Positions 17,288 to 25,200 of a stretch of 32,750 nt of DNA are shown here, one piece after another; position 1 is the first letter of the stretch; each line of letters begins with the position of its first letter. Both the position numbers and the translations under genes were made by a program. Source of the DNA: an uncultured Clostridia bacterium (GTDB lineage Bacteria > Bacillota > Clostridia > TANB77 > CAG-508); NCBI GenBank assembly GCA_947631315.1, contig CANRLA010000003.1, positions 1 through 32,750 on the forward strand. The letters run 5' to 3'. The notes below the pieces were generated by a model. That model was not told the DNA's origin and ran no database searches. It saw only the letters and a list, made by a program, of their open reading frames with translations.

Positions 17288-17337
17288 AAAATAGACACTT
17301 TTTAGATGTAAACTTTGCATCTAAAAGCGTCTATTTT
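17288..17337 (-). terminator. Strong terminator between ftsL and ftsI
   Basis: About 20-bp stem (17288-17308 with 17318-17337) with one mismatch and one bulge, loop of 9, with TTTT at the end of the minus-strand arm. It lies 50 bp past the ftsL stop and should separate mraZ-rsmH-ftsL from ftsI. Confidence 0.8.
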
Positions 17338-17388
17338 TCATTATTTGATTTCTATTATATTATTTTTTCTGTTTACTTTTTGGTGTTT

Positions 17389-17895
17389 TTATTGCTCTCC
17401 TTTAAGTGTTTTTAATAATTTTTGCCACCAGCTATCTTCTTCATTATTTTCTGTGTCTGTCGATGATTCAACATAGTCTTTCTTTTGAAGTGTAATATAA
17501 ACTTTTTGATTATTGTCTAATTTCTGCATTCCTAATTTTTCTTTTGCTGCTTGTTCAATATTATTAATGTTCATTCCTTGTTCTATGCTTACTTTAAGTT
17601 GTGCATTTTGTTTTTGAAGTTCGGCTAAACTTGCTTTCAAACTTTCTTTTTGTGAAAATCTTGAGTTTATTAGAGCATATCTATAACTTATGGTTAATAA
17701 CAACACGAATACTATTCCTATTTCTATAATATGCTTTACATTTTTTCTTTTTTCTATTACTTGTGCTTTTCTTATTTTTTTTCTAATATCATCTTTATTA
17801 TGTACAGTATTTTCTTTTTTCTTAGTTCTTTTTCGCACTGGTTCTATTGGTTCTTCTTTTCTAGGACTAGTTTCATACTCATAGTAATTAATCAT
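17389..17895 (-). CDS. ftsL: Cell division protein FtsL (FtsL/DivIC family)
   Basis: 168 residues: a basic cytoplasmic tail (about 1-54, RKRTKKKEN), one membrane segment (about 55-75), a short coiled coil (about 80-115, QKESLKASLAELQKQNAQL) and the family end motif AAKEKLGMQKLDNNQKVYITL. FtsL works with DivIC/FtsB and FtsQ to activate septal wall synthesis. Sequence identity in this family is low; the call rests on shape, the end motif and position between rsmH and ftsI. ATG 17895 follows AGAGGTGATAACTT. Confidence 0.85.
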   Translation of the reverse strand: MINYYEYETSPRKEEPIEPVRKRTKKKENTVHNKDDIRKKIRKAQVIEKRKNVKHIIEIGIVFVLLLTISYRYALINSRFSQKESLKASLAELQKQNAQLKVSIEQGMNINNIEQAAKEKLGMQKLDNNQKVYITLQKKDYVESSTDTENNEEDSWWQKLLKTLKGEQ

Positions 17896-17981
17896 AAGTT
17901 ATCACCTCTTTTCTCTTTAGGTTTAGTTTTGTTGCTTGCTCTCTATTTTCTATTGTTTTTTACTTTATGTTTTCCATTATT

Positions 17982-18914
17982 TTAGTTTTTTTCATTTTTT
18001 TCAAATATTCTTAATTTTGCACTCTTTGCTCTTGGATTTTCTTGTAATTCTTCTTTGCTTGCTTCTATCGGCTTTTTATTAACTATATTTCCATAAGATT
18101 TATAACCACATATGCAATATGGCAAATCCTTTGGGCAAGTGCATTTCCCTTGAGCATCATTATATGCATTTTTTACTGCTCTATCTTCTAATGAGTGGAA
18201 TGTTATTATACATAATCTACCATTTTGATTTAATACATCAATTGAATTTCTAACTGTATCATACAATGGCTTTATTTCATTATTTACTTCTATTCTTATA
18301 GCTTGAAATGTTCTTTTTGCTGGATGTCCATCTTTTGAAAATGGTTTAGATTTTTCAATAATATCTGTAAGCATTTTTGTTGTAGTTATCTTTTCTTTTT
18401 TTCTATATTCACAAATATTTTTAGCAATTGATTTCGAAAATCTTTCTTCTCCATATTCATAAATTATTTTAGCTAGTTCTTCTTCTGAATAATTATTTAC
18501 GACATCCATTGCTGTAAATTTTTGGCTTTGATCCATTCTCATATCTAAAATATTATCACTATTATAACTAAAGCCTCTTTCTCTTTCATCTAATTGATAT
18601 GATGATACTCCTAGGTCCAATAATATTCCATCTACTTTATCTATATTAAGTTCTTTTAAAATATTTTTTATGTCATCATGATTTCCATGTACTAATTTAT
18701 AGTTTTTAAAAAATTTTAATTTTTCCTCTGCTACATTTAAAGCATCTATATCTCTATCTATGCCTATTAGTAAACCTTTATTTGATAACTTTTCTATTAT
18801 TTTTATGCTATGTCCTGCTCCACCTATTGTACCGTCTACATATATTCCATCAGGCTTTATATTAAGACCTTCTATACATTCATCTAATAAAACAGGAATA
18901 TGTTTAAATTCCAA
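17982..18914 (-). CDS. rsmH: 16S rRNA (cytosine-1402-N4)-methyltransferase RsmH (MraW)
   Basis: 310 residues, usual length. The SAM-binding motif is DGTIGGAGHSIKI (about 27-39); other signatures are LLDLGVSSYQLDERERGFSY, GHPAKRTFQAIRIEVN and CIITFHSLEDRAVKN. It methylates C1402 in the P site of 16S rRNA. The start is a TTG (18914) placed after AGAGGTGTTAT; the N-terminus MEFKHIPVLLDE matches the family. It is 86 bp before ftsL and about 425 bp after mraZ, an unusually wide gap with a hairpin next to the ribosome binding site. Confidence 0.96.
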   Translation of the reverse strand: MEFKHIPVLLDECIEGLNIKPDGIYVDGTIGGAGHSIKIIEKLSNKGLLIGIDRDIDALNVAEEKLKFFKNYKLVHGNHDDIKNILKELNIDKVDGILLDLGVSSYQLDERERGFSYNSDNILDMRMDQSQKFTAMDVVNNYSEEELAKIIYEYGEERFSKSIAKNICEYRKKEKITTTKMLTDIIEKSKPFSKDGHPAKRTFQAIRIEVNNEIKPLYDTVRNSIDVLNQNGRLCIITFHSLEDRAVKNAYNDAQGKCTCPKDLPYCICGYKSYGNIVNKKPIEASKEELQENPRAKSAKLRIFEKNEKN

Positions 18915-18939
18915 AATAACACCTCTTTATAATTCCATT

Positions 18940-18967
18940 AGTTGGCATATATAAATATATGCCAACT
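18940..18967 (-). promoter_or_regulatory. Leader hairpin just upstream of rsmH
   Basis: Perfect 11-bp stem AGTTGGCATAT/ATATGCCAACT with a 6-base loop, about 20 bases before the rsmH ribosome binding site. On the minus strand TAATGGAATTATAAAG follows, not a T-run, so attenuation is unlikely; it could mark a processed 5' end or protect the mRNA. Confidence 0.65.
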
Positions 18968-18969
18968 TT

Positions 18970-19316
18970 ACTTTTATCTTTTGTTTAATTCTTTTGTATA
19001 TTTAAAAGTTCTTTAGTGAAATAGACATCTTTTGAATTTTACTATCTCATTTGTTCGAATCTTTATAATCATTGCTTATATTTTGAAATTTTTTCTTTAG
19101 TTTAGTTTTTCTTTTTTTCTTCTGTTAGGCGTTTTATTATGTGATTTTCATTTGTAAAATTTTTCTTTTGTTCAAAACTTATAATTTTCTTCTTTTGTAT
19201 TTTAAGTTATTCACTTTTTATCTTTTGTAAAAATTTTTAATCTTATCTTTTGTGTTTTTATGTTTTTTCTTATGTAAAGTTTAAAATTTTATCTTTTGTT
19301 AGCTTTATCTTTAGTA
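18970..19316 (-). repeat. A-rich leader with about twelve copies of an ACAAAAGATAA-like motif (mraZ-rsmH gap)
   Basis: The 425-bp gap between rsmH and mraZ has no gene-length frame. Read on the minus strand it repeats CAAAAGATAA or close variants: best copies at 18974-18984, 19218-19228, 19243-19253 and 19289-19299, weaker ones near 18991, 19011, 19027, 19089, 19118, 19161, 19189 and 19306. Spacing is irregular. No firm promoter was found. The strand is nearly free of C and G in long stretches, so it would be an unstructured purine-rich RNA. Confidence 0.6.
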
Positions 19317-19339
19317 TAATTTATATAAACTTTTGCAAG

Positions 19340-19780
19340 TTATATACCAAGCATTCCGAGATTTGCCATATTTTCAGCGATTTGATCTGCTGAAAGATTT
19401 TCTTCACTATTGTATTTCTTCCATTTGTCTTTATCCCAGATTTCAATTCGTGTTCCAACCCCTGTAATCATTACTTCCTTATCTAATTCTGCATATTCTC
19501 TTAAGTTCGATGATATAAGGAATCTACCTTGTTTATCAATCTCACATTCAATTGCTCCTGATAAGAAAAATCTAACAAAATCTCTAGCGTTTTTATTGGT
19601 TAGTGGTAATGTCTTTAATTTTTCTTCAAAGTTGTCCCATTCTTTTTGTGAAAATCCAAACAAACATCCATCTAGTCCTTTTGTTATTATGAATTTATCA
19701 CCAACGTCTTCTCTTAACTTAGCTGGCATTATTAATCTGCCCTTTGCATCTAGTGAATGTTCGTATTCGCCAATTAACAA
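19340..19780 (-). CDS. mraZ: Transcriptional regulator MraZ
   Basis: 146 residues from a TTG start at 19780. The start gives [16 protein letters not shown], matching the canonical N-terminus of the family; a GTG at 19792 in the same frame overlaps the AGGAGG ribosome binding site (19792-19797) and cannot be used. Two AbrB-like halves each carry the DxxGR motif ([13 protein letters not shown] and [13 protein letters not shown]). MraZ binds repeats in its own promoter and controls the division/cell wall cluster; three such repeats lie directly upstream. First gene of the cluster mraZ-rsmH-ftsL-(ftsI). Confidence 0.96.
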   Translation of the reverse strand: MLIGEYEHSLDAKGRLIMPAKLREDVGDKFIITKGLDGCLFGFSQKEWDNFEEKLKTLPLTNKNARDFVRFFLSGAIECEIDKQGRFLISSNLREYAELDKEVMITGVGTRIEIWDKDKWKKYNSEENLSADQIAENMANLGMLGI

Positions 19781-19797
19781 CTTCTTGTTCACCTCCT

Positions 19798-19825
19798 ACC
19801 ACTTTAAACCACTTTGTACCACTTT
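19798..19825 (-). promoter_or_regulatory. MraZ operator: three AAAGTGGT boxes
   Basis: Three perfect copies of AAAGTGGT on the minus strand (19805-19798, 19815-19808, 19825-19818), exactly 10 bp apart and so on one face of the helix. This matches the MraZ boxes described in mollicutes. They lie between the -10 box and the ribosome binding site. Confidence 0.92.
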
Positions 19826-19832
19826 CAACTAA

Positions 19833-19861
19833 ATTTTAATACAACAAAAAATAAAATGCAA
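19833..19861 (-). promoter_or_regulatory. Sigma-A promoter of mraZ
   Basis: Minus strand: -35 TTGCAT (19861-19856), 17-bp spacer, -10 TAAAAT (19838-19833). The start point should fall near 19826, directly before the first MraZ box. Confidence 0.8.
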
Positions 19862-19914
19862 TAGTTTTTATTAAAAATTTTTTATATTTTTAATAAACTT
19901 TTGCATTTTTTATT
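19845..19914 (-). terminator. Large AT-rich hairpin after the GGDEF gene
   Basis: Inner perfect 12-bp arms (19867-19878 and 19886-19897) sit inside outer arms (19901-19914 with 19850-19861, 9 bp plus more after a bulge). The minus-strand side ends in TTTTATTTTTT. It lies 70 bp past the GGDEF stop; its outer 3' arm holds the mraZ -35 box. Confidence 0.6.
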
Positions 19915-19983
19915 TACTATATTTTTTATTGTTTTCAATTATTTATTATGCAATTCTTTCATTATTGCATTTTTTATTTCTTA

Positions 19984-20946
19984 TTACTTTATTTTTCTAT
20001 TAGCCTTATCAAAAGTAATATCTCTGTTCTTTCTTCTATCTATTACATAAGTACTTCCATAAATTGTCTTTGCTAGATGCTTTACTGCAGCTCCAGCTTC
20101 ACCTATTTCTAGTGTATTTTTGAATCTACCTACTGCTACATCTACAACACCAATTGAAATTGATGTTAAAGGATATTGTTCCATTATTCCTCTTCTATTT
20201 TCTACCTCTAAGTATCCTCTTTCTAAATCTTCCTTATTAAAGAATTTTGCAAGTCCTGCATCAAATTGTGTAATTATTGATTGACTGATTTTTTCGTAAT
20301 CCTCATCCTCTGTAATTGCTATAAAATCGTCCCCTCCAATATGTCCAACAAAATTTTTTTCATTTTCTTCTTTTAATATATTGTCCTGTATTACCTTAGC
20401 GGTAAATTTAATTATTTCGTCTCCATTAGAAAATCCATAAGTATCATTATAAGCCTTGAAATTATCTAAATCTATGTAAAGCATTGCAAATTCTTGCTTA
20501 TTCGAAAGCCTTTTTTTCATTTCTGCTTGAATTTGCACATTTCCTGGAAGTCCTGTAAGTGGACTTACCATTCTATTTGAATTTAATAATCTCATTATAT
20601 TTTTTATGTTATAATATAGTATTTCTTTATCTATTGGTTGTTCTAAATATAATTCTACTTCATTTTTTAATATTTCAACGATGTGTGATGTATCTTTATT
20701 TGAAGATACAATAATTATAGGTGTAATTGAATTGTCTTCATCGCTTCTTACATTTTTACAATATTCTATTATGTCACCTTGTATATTATCTTCATTTATA
20801 ACTAATATATCTGGAATATTTTTTAATACTATTTCAAATTGTTTCGGTACTATCTTTTTTATTCTTATTTCTTTGTCATTTTTAAATGTTTCTTCTAATT
20901 TTGCTTTTAAATCATTTTCTTTATCAACTACATAAATGTATTTCAC
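19984..20946 (-). CDS. Diguanylate cyclase-like GGDEF protein with degenerate receiver domain
   Basis: 320 residues from a GTG (20946) behind AAGGAGC. About 1-120 has a response-regulator fold, but key residues are missing: VVDKEND in place of the acidic pair, Asn51 where the phosphorylated Asp is expected (ILVINEDN), and Gln103 for the conserved Lys (EQPID). About 125-310 is a GGDEF domain: SPLTGLPGN, IDLDNFKAYNDTYGFSNGD and the active-site signature GGDDF (204-208), so it could make cyclic di-GMP. No RxxD inhibitory site precedes GGDDF. It follows the membrane protein gene by 20 bp, so the receiver half may read a protein signal and not phosphate. Confidence 0.85.
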   Translation of the reverse strand: MKYIYVVDKENDLKAKLEETFKNDKEIRIKKIVPKQFEIVLKNIPDILVINEDNIQGDIIEYCKNVRSDEDNSITPIIIVSSNKDTSHIVEILKNEVELYLEQPIDKEILYYNIKNIMRLLNSNRMVSPLTGLPGNVQIQAEMKKRLSNKQEFAMLYIDLDNFKAYNDTYGFSNGDEIIKFTAKVIQDNILKEENEKNFVGHIGGDDFIAITEDEDYEKISQSIITQFDAGLAKFFNKEDLERGYLEVENRRGIMEQYPLTSISIGVVDVAVGRFKNTLEIGEAGAAVKHLAKTIYGSTYVIDRRKNRDITFDKANRKIK

Positions 20947-20966
20947 GATAAAGCTCCTTTCTTATG

Positions 20967-21971
20967 TTACATTTCAACAGTAACTTCACCTGTTGCAGGA
21001 AGTCCATTTACATTCACTACAGTAACAGAAATTGTATGTGTACCGCTCGTAACCTCCCAAGTAACAGATATTTCCTTTTGATTTATCGGTGTTTCACCAC
21101 TATCTCTAGTTTCACCATCTACAGTCATAGATACTTTACTGATTCCTTCATCATCTTTAGCATTTAATATAATTTTTAATCCATCTCTTGATAAAGTGAA
21201 TGTTGGTTTCGTATCTCCAATAATACTTTCTGTTCTTGTTTCTCTATTTCCTTCTTTGTCTACAGCAATTATTGATAATTTATTTTGTCCTGATGGAACA
21301 TCTATATTAGTATTAATTTCTGTTGGATTATCTTCTTTTTCTACTCTTACAGCTTCATCATCATTCCAGCTATATGTTATATAATCTATTTCTGTATCAT
21401 CATTTGCTTTGATATTAAGCTTTGTTCCACTAATTGCTATTTCTATTGTAGGCTTGTTTACATCTGAACTATCATATAAATATTGTTTATGAAAGTTTTT
21501 CTTATTACCAAAATTATCTGTTACTGTCATTCTTAATATGTTGTTTCCATTTGGAATTTGAATAACTGTTTCTAATGAAAGAGTACCATTTCCTTCTATT
21601 GTTACTGGTTCTCCGTCATTCCATTTATACATAAACTCTTTAATTGGATATTGTTCTGATGAGACTGTTATTTTGGTTTCTTTTCCCATTCTATCTGCCG
21701 TAATTTCAACATTATCTATAATTTTTTCTCCGCTATTTTGTATTATTGCATAAGTTGATTCGCCTATTAAAATTAGACCAAACAATATAATACTTATACA
21801 AAATATTTTTATTATTTTTGAAATATCTGCTTTATTACTTGTAGCATTTGCTCTTCTTATTGTTTCATTTTGTATAGGTATTCTTTCTACTTTTACTTCA
21901 TTTTTTGTTTCTATTTTTTGTTCATTTACTTTCTTTTGTGGTTCTCCACCCATTGATAAAATTTGGTTCAT
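20967..21971 (-). CDS. Membrane protein with tandem Ig-like extracellular domains
   Basis: 334 residues. A charged cytoplasmic tail (1-52), one membrane helix (about 53-75, IIKIFCISIILFGLILIG) and an ectodomain of three to four beta-sandwich repeats, each with a 'W(N)D...V...DVPSGQNKLSIIAVDKEGN'-type pattern (YKWNDGEPV, YSWNDDEAV, TWEVTSGTHTISVTVVNVNG). No signal cleavage or sorting motif, so it is anchored by the N-terminal helix. Cotranscribed with the GGDEF gene and thus a candidate surface sensor or scaffold tied to cyclic di-GMP. ATG follows AGAGGAAAAATA. No named family recognised. Confidence 0.75.
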   Translation of the reverse strand: MNQILSMGGEPQKKVNEQKIETKNEVKVERIPIQNETIRRANATSNKADISKIIKIFCISIILFGLILIGESTYAIIQNSGEKIIDNVEITADRMGKETKITVSSEQYPIKEFMYKWNDGEPVTIEGNGTLSLETVIQIPNGNNILRMTVTDNFGNKKNFHKQYLYDSSDVNKPTIEIAISGTKLNIKANDDTEIDYITYSWNDDEAVRVEKEDNPTEINTNIDVPSGQNKLSIIAVDKEGNRETRTESIIGDTKPTFTLSRDGLKIILNAKDDEGISKVSMTVDGETRDSGETPINQKEISVTWEVTSGTHTISVTVVNVNGLPATGEVTVEM

Positions 21972-22003
21972 TATTTTTCCTCTTTAATTTTTATATTGCT
22001 TGC

Positions 22004-22032
22004 ATTATAGCATATTGATTTTTTTTAGTAAA
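22004..22032 (-). promoter_or_regulatory. Sigma-A promoter of the Ig-membrane/GGDEF operon
   Basis: Minus strand: -35 TTTACT (22032-22027), 17-bp spacer, perfect -10 TATAAT (22009-22004), about 30 bp before the start codon. Confidence 0.75.
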
Positions 22033-22180
22033 CTTTTTTTACTATTTTATTAAATATTTTTTACTATTTTTTATTTTTTTATACTATTTTGCTATTAATA
22101 CAAAGATTGAAAACAAAGTAATGATAAAAATATATTGGTACAATATATATTTTTTAATACAATGATAGAAATATATTTAA

Positions 22181-22216
22181 AAAATACAAGATATGTATTT
22201 CAATATCTTGTATTTT
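22181..22216 (-). terminator. Terminator of the first giant adhesin gene
   Basis: Perfect 14-bp stem (22181-22194 with 22203-22216), loop of 8, and a minus-strand run of T after the stem; 20 bp past the stop at 22236. Confidence 0.9.
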
Positions 22217-22235
22217 TATTTACATTAACTTATTT

Positions 22236-25200
22236 TTAAACTACATATTTTTTTATAATTAATGCTCCCGCTCCAAATATTAACACTGCTCCTGCAATTA
22301 TTGCTATATATGTTTGTGCTATACCTGTTACTACTGTTAGTATTACTGGTGCATCATCCATATCGTCTTCTCCGTCTTTTTTATTATTTGGCGTTGAATC
22401 TATATCAGGTGAATCTGATGGATTACTATCTTTACTTATTTCTGCTACATTTATTTTTAGATTTAAGTTTTCATCTCCATTTATCCATGTTAGCAATACT
22501 TCTACCGTTGCTGATTCTCCTGGTTGTAATAGTGTGTCTTTCAATTGGTCTGTTACTATCTTTCCATTTTCTTCTCTCCACTTTGGATTATCTGCTTGAT
22601 TAAATTTTAATCCTTCCGGTATATAGTCTGATATCTCTGTTGCGTATCCTTCTATCTCTCCTTCGTTTGTTATTCTTATCTGATATCTAAATTTTACTAT
22701 TGTATTTTCTATTCTGTCTTTATTTAGTTCTACTTTTACTACTGGCTCCGGGTCTTGCTCTGCATAATGGTCTGTATCCATCTCTTTTTGTATACCATCT
22801 TCTATTAATATTGCTTGACTTACCCATTTTCTTAATGCTAAATCAAAATATTTTACATATAGATGTTCTACATCTTGGTCGTCTTCCCCTTCATTCCATT
22901 CATTTGGTGTTGAGTCTGTATCGTCTACTTCTTCTCCTTCTTCGTCTGTATCTTTACTTATCTGTGCTTTATTCGTTATTGTTCTATCTGATGTGTTTGG
23001 TTCTGTTACTCTAAATGCTATCTTTACATCTTTATAATCAGGTGTGTCCATTGTCGTTGGGTCAAATCCTTTTAATAGATTCTCTCCTTTTACTTTTTCA
23101 TTTTCTTTTGATAAATAATCGGTTGCTATCGTTTCTGCTTTTTTTATTTCTGTTGTTATATTTCCGTCTTTATCATACATTATCCATTTATATTCTTTAT
23201 TTATTTCATGGTCTTGTATAAATTCTAACCCTGCTGGTATATCATCTTTTATCTCTGCTGCATAGCCTGCTTGGGTTCCTTCATTATATACTCTTATTGT
23301 GTATGTTACTACATCGTTATTTGCTACTCTTACTGGATCTTTTGGATGTGTATATTCCATATTTGTTATTTCTTTTCCATCAACTATTGTTCCATATTTT
23401 GATGTATCCACTTGTGGTACTCTTGTTGTTATTTCCTCGTCATTTACTCCTGTTATAAATTTTCTTAATGCTAAATCAAATTTTTCTAATATGATTTTTT
23501 CAAAGTCATCATCGTCTTCTTGTCCTTCATAATGATAATCTTTGTCTGTTAAATCTTCTTTATTATCGTCATTTCCTTTATAATTTGGAAGTTCTGAATC
23601 ATTTGGAAGTTTTACTTTCTCATCATTATCTCTATCCGGTATATTATATTCATTATTGCTTGCTGTTATTTCTGCTATATTTGTGATTTTCTTAGAAACT
23701 TCTGTTGTATTTTTTACTTTGCATCTAACTTGAATATCCTTATAATCTAAGGTTCCTTCTCCATTAAATCCTTTTAATATATTTTCTTCACTTTGAGCTT
23801 TTGATAAATATGTTGTCTTTATTGTTCTTCCTGTTTCATCACTACTATCTAAAGTCCATAAATATTTTTTGTTCATTTCATCATTTGGTAAGAACTCTAG
23901 TTCAGGTGGTAAGTGATCTACTATCTCATCTGCATATCCATCAACTTGACCTTCATTATATATTCTTAATGTATATGTTACTATATCACCTACTTTTACT
24001 TTTATTGGTTCTTTTGAATGCTTATAATCTGCTGTTTTTTCTCCATTTAATAATGGTGAAACATCTACAGTTGGTGCCCTATCATACTCTCCATTTGTTT
24101 TTAATTCAGTTTCATTTACAGCTGTTATAAATTTTCTTAATGCTAAGTCAAAATTTTTAATATATACTTTTTCAAAGTCATCATCATCTTCTTCGCCTTC
24201 ATAATAATGATTACTATCACTTAAATCGTCTGGATTTGTATTTTTTCCTTTATAGTTTTCCATATTATCTTTATTTACATTTGGGCTGTTTGATGGCTGT
24301 GAATCTATATCACTTCCATTTGTATTGTCTTCTGTATCATAATCATTACTAATATATGCTACATTTGTTAAAATACCATTATTACCCATCATAGCTTCAT
24401 AATTAACTTTACAATCGATTTCTATTGTTTCATAATCTAAATCCCCATCAAATGTTTTTAAATCTTTTGCTTGGTCTTGGATTTCAAATATCACTCTATT
24501 TGTATTTTCATTATATTGTATTTTATAGGTATTTTTTTCTTGACCATCAGAACCAGTTGATGTAACAGTTCCACTACTTAATAACACTAATCCTCTTGGT
24601 AGTTGGTCTATTATTTGACTAGCATATCCTGTTTTTTCACCTTCATTGTAAATCGTTATGTTGTAGGTTACTTTATCATTATTTTTTACCAAAATAGGAT
24701 CTTTCTTATGATTGTAATCTGCTGTTGTATCTTGTTTACTTTCTAATCCTGTGTCATTTATATTTGGATTTCTAGATGGAATATTTAAGTCTTTTAATAA
24801 CACATCATTTATTTTTGTTATATATTTTCTTAATGCTAAATCAAATTTTTTATAAGTATTTTTTATAACGAATCCGCTTCTAGAATTTCCTGTAATTTGT
24901 GCAGTATATCCTCGAGGTAAATCTTTTTCTATAACTGTATAAAATATCTCTTGCCCATCTTTATCTGTATCAAGATCTGTAAATGTATATTGCCAGTTAT
25001 TTCCCTCATTTAAAGTTGCTTCGTTTTTAACTTCACCATTAGCTAGTAATTCCACTACTACTGATGATGGTCTCGTACTTTGAGCATTATCTGAATCATC
25101 CCAAACCTTTTTAACTGATACTTGCGTTTTATCTGTTTTATGATAATTTGTTATAGTAAATCCGTCTGTTTGGTTTCCTGATACTGTTTTAGTATATTCA

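Noticed and set aside
22262-24130. Leu/Tyr-rich plus-strand frames opposite the adhesin genes
   Set aside because: Antisense of conserved, well-motivated coding sequence; they appear in both paralogues only because the DNA is duplicated.
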